Of a DNA stretch of 64,000 nt, positions 29,647-37,017 are shown piece after piece. The notes beneath the pieces are model-generated. The model was not told the origin of the DNA, ran no database searches, and saw only the letters and a program-made list of their open reading frames with translations. Location of the stretch: contig NZ_CP072141.1 in the NCBI RefSeq assembly GCF_019355555.1, forward strand, positions 659,501 to 723,500, given 5' to 3'. Every line of letters starts with the position of its first letter. Positions within the stretch are counted from its first letter, which is position 1. This stretch comes from Rhizobium sp. L51/94 (GTDB taxonomy: Bacteria > Pseudomonadota > Alphaproteobacteria > Rhizobiales > Rhizobiaceae). Both the position numbers and the translations under genes were made by a program.

Positions 29647-31347
29647 ATGACTTCGAAGCCTGTGGACCTTCCTGCGGACCTTGCGAGCGCCTATCTGGCG
29701 CTGCTTTCCGAGCGTGAGATGTTACAGGCTGAACGTGATGTCGTTGTTGCCGAGCGCGACACCGTCGTCACTGAACGGGACATTGCGGTGGCGCAAGCCG
29801 CCAATGCGCAGGCCATGCTGTCGGACAGTGAGGCCTTGATTGCCAGTCTGGAGCTGGCGATCGAAAAGCTGAGACGCGAACTGCGCGGAAAGCGATCTGA
29901 GCGCACGGCGCGCCTGATCGACCAGATGGAATTGCAGCTCGAAGAACTGGTGATGGCGGCGACGGAGGATGAAGCCGCAGCGCAGGCGGCTTCCGCCAAG
30001 ACCTCGAGCGTGCGTTCGTTCACGCGCAAACGGCCGGTCCGAAAGCCGTGGCCGGAGGATATCGAGCGCGAGCGCGTGGTCATCGATCCCCCGGCCACTT
30101 GCGCATGCTGCGGTGGATCACGGCTTTCCAAGCTGGGCGAAGACGTCACCGAGACGCTGGAAGAGATTCCGCGTCGGTTCAAAGTGATCGAGACGGTGCG
30201 GGAGAAATTTACCTGCCGTGACTGCGAAGCGATCAGCCAGCCGCCGGCGCCGTTCCATGCGACGCCGCGCGGCTTCATCGGTCCTCATCTGCTGGCGACG
30301 ATCCTCTTTGACAAGTTTGGAATGCATAGCCCGCTGAACCGCCAGAGCACCCGGTTCAAATGCGAGGGCATCGAGCTTTCGACCTCGACGCTGGCCGACC
30401 AGGTCGGGTATGGAACGGCCGCGCTCCTGCCGATCTTTGATCTGATCGAGGCGCATGTCTTCGCGGCCGAGCGCCTTTTTGGCGACGACACCACTATTCC
30501 CATCCAGGCCAAAGACAAATGCACGACCGGGCGAATATGGACCTACGTATGCGATGACCGTCCCTACGGCGGCGCGGCGGCGCCGGCGGCCATATACTAT
30601 GCTTCGAGCGACCGTCGCGGCGAGCATCCGCAGAAGCACCTGGCCGGGTATGGCGGCATTCTCCAGAGCGATTGCTACAATGGCTTCGAGCCGCTCAGTG
30701 TCGCCGAAAAGAAGGTGGTACCGATCACCTTTGCCTTTTGTCATGCGCACGCGCGGCGCAAATTCTTTGAACTGGCTGACATCCAGAAAAATGCCCGCGA
30801 TCGCAAACGTAAAGGCAAGCCGATCTCGCCGATCGCGCTTGAGGCCGTCCAACGGTACGAGGCGCTGTTTGAGATCGAACGCGAGATCAATGGATTGAGT
30901 GCCGAAGAACGGTTGGCCGCGCGGCAGGAAAAGAGCAAGCCGCTGTTTGACGACATGCACGAGTGGCTGAAACGGGAGCGGGCCTCGCTCAGCAAATCGT
31001 CCGAGGTGATCGAGCCGATCGATTACATGCTGAAGCGCTGGGATGGCTTTGCCCGTTTCCTCGAAGATGGCCGGATTTGTCTCACGAACAATGCGGCCGA
31101 GCGCGCTCTGAGAGGAATTGCACTCGGGCGTCGAAACTGGACCTTCGCCGGTTCCCAGCGTGGGGCTGATCGAGCCGCCATCATGCTCTCCGTCATCACG
31201 ACCTGCCGCCTCAACGACGTCGACGCAAAGGCGTGGCTCGCCGATGTGTTCGCCCGCATCGCCGATCTTCCCGTCTCCCGCCTGCACGAACTGCTGCCGT
31301 GGCAGTGGAAGGCCCACAAAGGGACGGCTATCGTGGTGGCCGCGTAA
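29647..31347 (+). CDS. tnpC: IS66-family transposase TnpC
   Basis: A 566-residue DDE transposase. The N-terminus is a long coiled coil with near-repeats of AERDxVVxERD (about 20-115), then a zinc-finger-like segment with two CxxC pairs (about 155-200). The catalytic core shows the three acids in context: LFGDDTTIPI, GGILQSDCYNGF and NNAAERALRGIALGRRNW. Length and motifs are full, so the enzyme should be intact. The last 20 bases overlap the 3' end of the opposite-strand DUF6429 gene. Confidence 0.95.
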   Translation: MTSKPVDLPADLASAYLALLSEREMLQAERDVVVAERDTVVTERDIAVAQAANAQAMLSDSEALIASLELAIEKLRRELRGKRSERTARLIDQMELQLEELVMAATEDEAAAQAASAKTSSVRSFTRKRPVRKPWPEDIERERVVIDPPATCACCGGSRLSKLGEDVTETLEEIPRRFKVIETVREKFTCRDCEAISQPPAPFHATPRGFIGPHLLATILFDKFGMHSPLNRQSTRFKCEGIELSTSTLADQVGYGTAALLPIFDLIEAHVFAAERLFGDDTTIPIQAKDKCTTGRIWTYVCDDRPYGGAAAPAAIYYASSDRRGEHPQKHLAGYGGILQSDCYNGFEPLSVAEKKVVPITFAFCHAHARRKFFELADIQKNARDRKRKGKPISPIALEAVQRYEALFEIEREINGLSAEERLAARQEKSKPLFDDMHEWLKRERASLSKSSEVIEPIDYMLKRWDGFARFLEDGRICLTNNAAERALRGIALGRRNWTFAGSQRGADRAAIMLSVITTCRLNDVDAKAWLADVFARIADLPVSRLHELLPWQWKAHKGTAIVVAA

Positions 31348-31561
31348 ACAGCTCCCGGAACAATGCTTCCGAACGCTCCAAGCCTTCATCGGTCAGGATC
31401 AATGACTTCGACTTGTTGACCGGGTCGCCGATCATGCCCTTCTTGTGAAGCCGATCCGTCGTTGCCCAGTCGAAGCCCTTCCAGGCCCAACGCTCGTTAT
31501 GCAGCGTCAGCCATAGCAGCGCCAAAACGGCATCGTCGATCTTGTCCTCATCGATCTCCAT
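31328..31561 (-). CDS. DUF6429 family protein, passenger gene of the IS66 element
   Basis: A 77-residue acidic/basic mixed protein beginning MEIDEDKIDDAVLALLWLTL, with WAWKGFDWATTDRLHKKGMI and PVNKSKSLILTDEGLERSE. The pattern looks like a compact winged-helix: helix, then the RLHKKGMI recognition-like helix, then a SLILTDEGL beta-wing. I match it to the DUF6429 family from memory; its function is unknown. It lies inside the element, between tnpC and the right inverted repeat (31597-31618), on the opposite strand, with its 3' end overlapping tnpC by 20 bases. It therefore moves with the element. Confidence 0.83.
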   Translation of the reverse strand: MEIDEDKIDDAVLALLWLTLHNERWAWKGFDWATTDRLHKKGMIGDPVNKSKSLILTDEGLERSEALFRELFTRPPR

Positions 31562-31596
31562 GAACCGACGTTACCACGCGCGGCGCTCAAAATCTT

Positions 31597-31626
31597 GCGG
31601 CCCTGCTCGGATGGATACCAACTCTG
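31597..31626. repeat. Right end of IS66 element: terminal inverted repeat and target duplication
   Basis: Right inverted repeat 31597-31618, ending CTCGGATGGATAC, followed by the second copy of the 8-bp duplication CAACTCTG at 31619-31626. Read on the minus strand it aligns with the left end with 17 of 22 matches. Confidence 0.9.
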
Positions 31627-31690
31627 TGAAGAAGGATCAATTGCGGCCACGTCTTTTTAAGATCCAATCTCGCCTGAGGTGCCCACCACA

Positions 31691-31723
31691 CCCTCATTCC
31701 TGTGCCCGTCACAGGAATGAGGG
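31691..31723. repeat. Rhizobium-type palindromic repeat, copy 2
   Basis: A perfect 14-bp inverted repeat, CCCTCATTCCTGTG (31691-31704) and CACAGGAATGAGGG (31710-31723), around CCCGT. It shares its CCCTCAT-x-CTGTG-C-x-CGTCACAG core with copy 1 at 20107. It lies 65 bases past the IS66 element, in the original intergenic DNA. Confidence 0.7.
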
Positions 31724-31762
31724 AGTCGGGGTGGCTCTTTCCGGTTTTATGATCTTTCTGAC

Positions 31763-31810
31763 CTCACACGCACACACACTCTCTCTATCTCTCGCACTCT
31801 CTCCTCTCGC
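31763..31810. repeat. CA/CT low-complexity tract
   Basis: A pyrimidine-rich run of CA repeats followed by CT repeats, quite unlike the surrounding GC-rich DNA. It lies upstream of the RNA gene promoter. No protein frame of merit crosses it. Confidence 0.7.
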
Positions 31811-31918
31811 TTTACTCCATCGCCCTGCTCGCAGCACCTCATGGGGATAAACCGTTGGGATTTCCGTTTGGAAACAATGCCGGCATCATAATTTCATCCC
31901 CGTGCTTTCGGCCTGATC

Positions 31919-31924
31919 TATAAT
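31919..31924 (+). promoter_or_regulatory. -10 promoter element (TATAAT) of the RNA gene
   Basis: A consensus TATAAT, rare in this GC-rich genome, preceded by a weak -35 around 31893-31901. The expected start is about 31931, at the base of the structured RNA. Confidence 0.6.
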
Positions 31925-31930
31925 CACCCC

Positions 31931-32110
31931 GTTCCACCATCGGATACACCGGTCTGCGTTGCCGGCGAGGTGGGACCGGGTCTTGGAGGGGTTGCCGTCT
32001 ACGCAGGCACGTCTTCAAGGGTCCGCAGAAGTGGATCCCTTCGGGCCCCTAGGCTCGGCGTGCCTGTGTGGCATAACTCCGGCAGCTTTTCCCCTCAAAG
32101 GGACCTGGGT
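31931..32110 (+). ncRNA. ssrS: Probable 6S RNA (SsrS-like)
   Basis: A structured non-coding stretch of about 180 bases downstream of a consensus -10 box; both ends are approximate. ACGCAGGCACG (32001-32011) pairs with CGTGCCTGTGT (about 32059-32069). Inside is an AAGGGTCC/GGATCCCTT hairpin. Outside, CTTGGAG can pair with CTCCGG, and CCGGGTC (31977-31983) with GACCTGG (about 32103-32109). The arms GTTGCCGTCTACGCAGGCAC and GCCTGTGTGGCATAACTC resemble by eye the two bubble strands of E. coli 6S RNA (GATGTTCGCAAGCGGGC and GCCTGCGGCGGCATCTC). 6S RNA binds the sigma-70 holoenzyme and dampens transcription in stationary phase. Assignment is by structure and short matches only; another stable RNA remains possible. 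Confidence 0.6.
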
Positions 32111-32453
32111 CGGAAACAGAGGATCCGGAGTTGCGGATAAAAACTGTCGAACGGGGCACATCTGGTGTCACTTCACTAAAAAATCATCAGGCACACGGTG
32201 TGCCCCGGCCATCAGATTTGAAAACACGGGTCGAACAGATCGCGTGAACGGGATGGTGTGTGCGCGATAGACGCCGGATGGGAATACGGGAACACCAAAA
32301 CATGGAGATCTGCATGTCGACGCCCACCATAGACCACCGTGCCGTCTTTCTTCAGCAACGCGCCGTCAGGCACGAGTTGCTCAGCCGCAGTGCTGCATCC
32401 TATTTCTGCAATCGGGCCTCGCCCTGCGTCGTCCACCTTTGCCGCCTCAGGAA
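32111..32453. other. Intergenic region of unclear content
   Basis: About 340 bases after the RNA gene. Two short overlapping frames (a plus-strand one from 32260 and a minus-strand one at 32212-32460) have no ribosome site or recognisable motif. The composition is less GC-rich than nearby genes. I see no supported feature. Confidence 0.4.
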
Positions 32454-32753
32454 ATGCCACCGGGACCGCGTTTGCAGCGGGCCGATGCGAACGTCAGCCG
32501 TCCTCCTCGACGACTGAACGAACTCCACAGGCTTGGCCTGCCCAGCAGCGCCTGCACCGTTCTCCCCGCCTGCCTTTCAGCTGCCGACAAGGACCTGCTG
32601 CACATATTCGAAGAGTGGCGCGACTGGTGGACGCCAAGGCTCAAGAACTTGCCCGAGATGACCTGGCCGCAACTCTCAAAAGTCCTGCGCTACTCCATGA
32701 GGCGCGATTGCGACGAGGGCGATCTGTCCAAAGATGGCGACAACGATCTGTAA
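32454..32753 (+). CDS. Hypothetical protein, weak call
   Basis: A 99-codon frame from ATG 32454 (a TTG at 32439 is also in frame). The second half looks like real protein: SAADKDLLHIFEEWRDWWTP followed by RLKNLPEMTWPQLSKVLRY, with codon choice and third-position GC like neighbouring genes. The first half is arginine/proline-rich and less convincing. There is no good ribosome site. It may be a true small gene with a later start, or a decaying remnant. I do not recognise the family. It precedes the MHS-type transporter by about 150 bases. Confidence 0.35.
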   Translation: MPPGPRLQRADANVSRPPRRLNELHRLGLPSSACTVLPACLSAADKDLLHIFEEWRDWWTPRLKNLPEMTWPQLSKVLRYSMRRDCDEGDLSKDGDNDL

Positions 32754-32907
32754 CATCGGCGACACAGGCGGCAACGGCAGGCTGCAATGGCGTGTTTCAC
32801 TACGGAGTTTTTTCTGGCACACTCTAAAGATGCGCGTCGTGTTGGAGGACGTCCCGGGATCCGGGAGGCGCGCATGACACTCAGCATTCCGTGGGAGGAA
32901 AGAATTT

Positions 32908-34794
32908 ATGGCTAACGTCGCAATGACCGGTCGGCCGAAGGCGGCCGCCATGACTGCCGAGGAACGGAAGGTAATCTTCGCCTCGTCGCTTGGCACCGTG
33001 TTCGAATGGTACGACTTCTACCTCTACGGCTCTCTTGTCGTCTATATCGGCGCGAGCTTCTTCGGCCAGTATCCGGAAACAACCCGCAACATCTTCGCAC
33101 TGCTGGCCTTTGCCGCCGGCTTCCTGGTGCGCCCCTTCGGCGCGCTGGTGTTCGGCCGGCTCGGCGATCTCGTCGGCCGCAAATATACCTTCCTCATCAC
33201 CATCCTGATCATGGGCCTGTCGACCTTCCTGGTCGGCCTCTTGCCCGGGGCGGCCTCGATCGGAATTCTGGCACCGATCATCCTGATTGCGCTCCGCCTG
33301 CTGCAGGGCCTGGCGCTCGGCGGCGAATATGGCGGCGCTGCTACCTATGTTGCCGAACATGCTCCGCCCGGACGTCGCGGCTTCTACACCGCCTGGATCC
33401 AGACGACCGCAACGCTCGGCCTGTTCCTGTCGCTGATCGTAATCCTGTCCGTCCAGGCCTTCCTCGGCAAGGAAGCCTTTGCCGCCTGGGGATGGCGCGT
33501 GCCGTTCCTGGTCTCCTTCGTGCTGCTCGGCGTATCCGTCTGGATCCGCCTCAAAATGAACGAATCGCCGGCCTTCCAGAAGATGAAGGCCGAAGGGAAG
33601 GGCTCCAAGGCGCCGTTGACGGAGGCTTTCGGCACCTGGAAAAACGCCAGGATTGCCTTGATCGCGCTGTTCGGCGCCACCATGGGACAGGCAGTCGTCT
33701 GGTATTGCGGCCAGTTCTACGCGCTGTTCTTCCTGCAGAACGTGCTCAAGGTCGAGTTCCAGGCTGCCAATATCATGGTCGCTGTCGCCCTGTTCATCGG
33801 CACGGGCTTCTTCCTGCTGTTCGGTTGGCTTTCCGATCGCATCGGCCGCAAGCCGATCATCATGGCCGGGCTGCTGCTGGCAATGCTGACCTATTTCCCG
33901 CTGTTCAAGGCGATGACCTGGACGGCAAACCCGGCGCTGGCACAAGCCCAGTCGACCGTACGGGCAACAGTAACCGCCGACCCGGCCGATTGCCGCTTCC
34001 AGTTCAATCCGACCGGCGTGGCGAAGTTCACCAGTTCCTGCGACGTGGCAACGGCGTTCCTCACCAAGAACTCGGTGCCCTATGATGTCGTCGCAGCTCC
34101 TCCGGGCACACCGGCGACCGTGACGATCGGCGGCCAGACGGTGCCGAGCTATGACGTCGTCACCGCCGGCGACAAGGCCAAGGGCCTGAATGCGGCGTTC
34201 GAGAAGGGCATCAACACCGCCCTGCACAATGGCGGCTATCCGCTGGTGCGAGGACCCGCCAAGGTGCCGGACAGCAAGCTCGACGCTTTCGTCGTCGCCA
34301 ACCCGGAAGTCGGTATCGATGCTGCAGCAGTACGTGCGGGCGACAAGACGGTCGTGCCGGCGGACAAGCTGGTGGCTGACAAGATGCTCACCAAGGAGGA
34401 GGCCGCCGGCGTGACCGAGATGCCGGTCTACACCATCGCCAAGGCAGGCGCCTTCGCCATGGTCGCCGACCCCGCAGCGGTTAACTGGCTCGGAACTATC
34501 CTCGTCCTGACGGTGCTGGTGATCTATGTCACCATGGTCTACGGCCCGATCGCAGCCCTGCTGGTCGAGCTTTTCCCGACCCGCATCCGCTACACCGGTA
34601 TGTCGCTGCCCTATCACATCGGCAACGGCTGGTTCGGCGGCCTGCTGCCGGCCATGGCCTTCGCAATGAGTGCTGCCAAGGGCGATATCTATTATGGCCT
34701 ATGGTACCCGATCGTCTTTGCCGGGATCACGCTGGTGATCGGCATGATCTTCCTGCCGGAAACCAAGGACCGCGATATCAACACGATGGATTGA
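32908..34794 (+). CDS. MFS transporter of the metabolite:H+ symporter (MHS/ProP-like) group with a periplasmic insert
   Basis: A 628-residue carrier with 12 predicted helices. The N-terminal TVFEWYDFYLYGSL, the loop 2-3 motif GRLGDLVGRK, LQGLALGGEYGGAATYVAEH and the loop 8-9 SDRIGRK mark the MHS group, which takes up organic acids, betaine or proline with protons. The odd part is about 180 hydrophilic residues (342-524) between helices 9 and 10, where relatives have a short loop. By the positive cytoplasmic loops this insert faces the periplasm. It holds two cysteines (in ADCRFQF and SSCDVA) that could form a disulfide. Ordinary MHS proteins are about 430-550 residues. GGGAGGAAAG precedes the start. 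Cargo unknown. Confidence 0.88.
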   Translation: MANVAMTGRPKAAAMTAEERKVIFASSLGTVFEWYDFYLYGSLVVYIGASFFGQYPETTRNIFALLAFAAGFLVRPFGALVFGRLGDLVGRKYTFLITILIMGLSTFLVGLLPGAASIGILAPIILIALRLLQGLALGGEYGGAATYVAEHAPPGRRGFYTAWIQTTATLGLFLSLIVILSVQAFLGKEAFAAWGWRVPFLVSFVLLGVSVWIRLKMNESPAFQKMKAEGKGSKAPLTEAFGTWKNARIALIALFGATMGQAVVWYCGQFYALFFLQNVLKVEFQAANIMVAVALFIGTGFFLLFGWLSDRIGRKPIIMAGLLLAMLTYFPLFKAMTWTANPALAQAQSTVRATVTADPADCRFQFNPTGVAKFTSSCDVATAFLTKNSVPYDVVAAPPGTPATVTIGGQTVPSYDVVTAGDKAKGLNAAFEKGINTALHNGGYPLVRGPAKVPDSKLDAFVVANPEVGIDAAAVRAGDKTVVPADKLVADKMLTKEEAAGVTEMPVYTIAKAGAFAMVADPAAVNWLGTILVLTVLVIYVTMVYGPIAALLVELFPTRIRYTGMSLPYHIGNGWFGGLLPAMAFAMSAAKGDIYYGLWYPIVFAGITLVIGMIFLPETKDRDINTMD

Positions 34795-34833
34795 ACCGGA
34801 TCGCAATCCGGCCGGCGCCGGTGGCGTCGGTCG

Positions 34834-35640
34834 CTATCCGTCGGCAAGCGGCCGACGCCGCATCAAGCGCCGCACACGCGGCACCGGAAAGCCGTTCGGC
34901 GAAAGCGCGAACAGCAGGCCGAAGCGAGAAAACATCACCGCCGTCGCAAAGGCGAACCAGGCGCCAAGGGCCAGCCCCGCCGCCACGTCGCTCGGATAGT
35001 GCACGCCGAGAATGACCCGCGTCGCCCCGATCCACAGCGCAACCCCGACGAAGACCAGCCTGAACCTTGGAAACAGAAGGGCCAGGGCGACGCAGAACGC
35101 ACCGATCTGGGTGGAGTGGGCGGAAGGGAAGCTTTGGAACAGGAAGTGACCGTCGAAAGGCTTGAAGCCGAGAATGCCATACTGGTCGTAGATCAGCGGC
35201 CGGGCCCGGCCGATCGCGGTCTTCAGCACGTGCACGACCGCGCTTGCCGACAGCACCGAGATCAGCAGATAGGCTGCCATCCGCGCGAAATAGGCGACGC
35301 GATAGCGGCGGCGGAGGTCCGCCAGCCGACGCGCCAGAAGCACGCCGACAACGAAAATGACGACGATGGCGCCGAGCATCCGCAACATCTGTCCGACATT
35401 GGTGATGTCGCCGGCAAAGGCCACCAGTGCCGCCGGCAGGTCCCGCGCCGTCTTGCCGAGCGGCGCGTCGAGCACGAAGAAGGCAAGGGCGACGATATTG
35501 ACGATGCTCAGCGTGTAGCCGAGCCAGGGGATGGAACGGTGCTGCGCGCGACGAGCGGCATAGCGGGTCGCCAACAGACGCCACATTCCGCGACGGGTTT
35601 TGTCAGGCAGGGAAGGGGCATTCTCGGTGTCGTGTTGCAT
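34834..35640 (-). CDS. PAP2-family membrane phosphatase
   Basis: A 268-residue membrane protein with about six helices and the three PAP2 phosphatase motifs: KTAIGRARP (KX6RP), PSAHS (usual PSGH) and TRVILGVHYPSD (SRX5HX3D). It should dephosphorylate a lipid phosphate such as undecaprenyl pyrophosphate, phosphatidate or a lipid A phosphate; sequence alone does not choose. The N-terminal 35 residues are basic and cytoplasmic. It converges on the MHS-type transporter gene with 39 bases between stops. The start MQHDTENAPSL at 35640 leaves it near the parS site by leuB. Confidence 0.9.
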   Translation of the reverse strand: MQHDTENAPSLPDKTRRGMWRLLATRYAARRAQHRSIPWLGYTLSIVNIVALAFFVLDAPLGKTARDLPAALVAFAGDITNVGQMLRMLGAIVVIFVVGVLLARRLADLRRRYRVAYFARMAAYLLISVLSASAVVHVLKTAIGRARPLIYDQYGILGFKPFDGHFLFQSFPSAHSTQIGAFCVALALLFPRFRLVFVGVALWIGATRVILGVHYPSDVAAGLALGAWFAFATAVMFSRFGLLFALSPNGFPVPRVRRLMRRRPLADG

Positions 35641-35713
35641 CGACCAGACATAGGCATGCCGGAGGGCAGATCAAGACGATCGCCGCGCCCGGAATTAGCG
35701 GACGCGGCAAAAA

Positions 35714-35729
35714 TGTTTCACGTGAAATC
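35714..35729. other. parS-like site 1
   Basis: TGTTTCACGTGAAATC, 14 of 16 positions matching the parS consensus. It overlaps the end of leuB. ParB sites load the ParB clamp near the origin. Confidence 0.6.
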
Positions 35730-36840
35730 AGGCACTCAGCGTCTTGAACTCGGCAAGGATCGCATCGCCCATCTCGACAGTGCCGACCGGGGTCATGCCG
35801 TCCGAGACGATGTCGCCGGTACGGATGCCGCGATCGAGCACGTTAGCGATCGATTTCTCAAGCGCATCGGCCTCGGAAATCATCGCAAACGAGTAGCGCA
35901 TGCACATGGCGAAGGAAGCGATCATGGCGATCGGGTTGGCAACGCCCTTGCCGGCGATATCGGGCGCCGAACCGTGGACCGGCTCGTAGAGTGCCTTGCG
36001 CTTGCCGGTCTTGCCATCGGGCGCACCGAGCGACGCGGACGGCAGCATGCCGAGCGAGCCGGTCAGCATGGCGGCCACGTCGGACAGCATGTCACCGAAC
36101 AGGTTGTCGGTGACGATGACATCGAACTGTTTCGGCGCCCGGACCAGCTGCATGCCGCCGGCATCGGCAAGCATGTGCTCGAGCTTGACGTCGGAATATT
36201 TTTCCTTGTGGGTCGCCGTCACCACTTGGTTCCACAGCACGCCGGACTTCATGACGTTGCGCTTTTCCATCGAGCAGACGCGATTGTTGCGGGTACGGGC
36301 CATCTCGAAGGCAACGCCGGCAATACGCTCGATCTCGTAGGTATCGTAGATCTGCGTATCGATGCCGCGCTTCTGGCCGTTGCCGAGATCGATGATCTCC
36401 TTGGGCTCGCCGAAATAGACGCCACCGGTCAGTTCACGGATGATCAGGATGTCGAGGCCTTCGACCAGCTCCGGCTTCAGCGACGAGGCGGAGGAGAGTG
36501 CCGGATAGCAGATCGCCGGGCGCAGATTGGCGAACAGTTGCAGGTCCTTGCGCAGCCGCAGCAGGCCGGCTTCGGGACGGGCTTCATAGGGAACGTCGTC
36601 CCACTTCGGACCGCCGACCGCGCCGAACAGCACGGCATCGGCCGCCATCGCCTTGGCCATGTCGCCTTCGGAGATCGCCACGCCATGCGCATCGTAGGCA
36701 CAGCCGCCGACGAGGCCTTCCTCGGTGACGAAACCGGCCTGGTGGGCCTCGTTGAGATAGGCAATGATCTTGCGGACCTCGGCCATGGCTTCCGGTCCGA
36801 TGCCGTCACCCGGCAGCAGGAAGAGATTGCGCACTGTCAT
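35728..36840 (-). CDS. leuB: 3-Isopropylmalate dehydrogenase
   Basis: A 370-residue NAD-dependent enzyme of leucine synthesis. It oxidises and decarboxylates 3-isopropylmalate. The start [14 protein letters not shown], the [10 protein letters not shown] loop, and substrate-binding arginines in [16 protein letters not shown] are all present. The metal-binding part includes [17 protein letters not shown], and the NAD part [12 protein letters not shown] and [18 protein letters not shown]. Length is normal. GAGGG lies eight bases before the ATG. The leader (36841-36900) can form a hairpin TGCGGGT/ACCCGCA. It ends on a parS-like site. Confidence 0.97.
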   Translation of the reverse strand: MTVRNLFLLPGDGIGPEAMAEVRKIIAYLNEAHQAGFVTEEGLVGGCAYDAHGVAISEGDMAKAMAADAVLFGAVGGPKWDDVPYEARPEAGLLRLRKDLQLFANLRPAICYPALSSASSLKPELVEGLDILIIRELTGGVYFGEPKEIIDLGNGQKRGIDTQIYDTYEIERIAGVAFEMARTRNNRVCSMEKRNVMKSGVLWNQVVTATHKEKYSDVKLEHMLADAGGMQLVRAPKQFDVIVTDNLFGDMLSDVAAMLTGSLGMLPSASLGAPDGKTGKRKALYEPVHGSAPDIAGKGVANPIAMIASFAMCMRYSFAMISEADALEKSIANVLDRGIRTGDIVSDGMTPVGTVEMGDAILAEFKTLSA

Positions 36841-36867
36841 GAAAAGCCCTCTGCTTTGACAATCGGT

Positions 36868-36887
36868 TGCGGGTTCTTAGACCCGCA
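36868..36887. promoter_or_regulatory. Hairpin in the leuB leader
   Basis: TGCGGGT (36868-36874) and ACCCGCA (36881-36887) form a perfect 7-bp stem 28 bases upstream of the leuB start. It could be a leader structure or a weak terminator of the upstream gene; no leader peptide was identified. Confidence 0.35.
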
Positions 36888-36914
36888 GACCCCGCTTTTC
36901 AAGCGAGGTAGGGG

Positions 36915-36946
36915 CCGAAACGGTACGCTTCATGCCACCGTTTCGG
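36915..36946. terminator. Perfect 10-bp inverted repeat between leuB and the isomerase gene
   Basis: CCGAAACGGT (36915-36924) and ACCGTTTCGG (36937-36946) with a 12-base loop. A second hairpin, CTGCGACC...GGGTCGCAG (36972-37012 region), lies just before the isomerase stop at 37018. Together they probably end minus-strand transcription from the isomerase gene; neither has a T-run. Confidence 0.4.
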
Positions 36947-37017
36947 CATCTCGTCATGTTTCGCAACAACGCTGCGACCGGCGGCCTTTCCGCCTGGGTC
37001 GCAGCGGCAGAGCCTTA

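Larger units (their letters stand above)
28745..31618 (+). mobile_element. Complete IS66-family insertion sequence with DUF6429 passenger gene
   Basis: A 2,874-bp element bounded by imperfect 22-bp inverted repeats (GTACGCCTCCGAG... and, read from the other end, GTATCCATCCGAG...) and flanked by a perfect 8-bp direct repeat CAACTCTG. Ends starting GTA and an 8-bp duplication are the known IS66 pattern. It carries tnpA, tnpB and tnpC in the usual order and an extra minus-strand gene, DUF6429, before the right end. All frames are open and the target duplication is intact, so insertion is probably recent and the copy may be active. It sits in the gap between the nuclease gene and the 6S-like RNA gene and appears to break no recognisable gene. 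Confidence 0.92.

Noticed and set aside
32881..34617. 578-codon minus-strand frame opposite the MHS transporter
   Set aside because: The plus strand encodes a clear 12-helix transporter; the opposite frame is hydrophilic and featureless.
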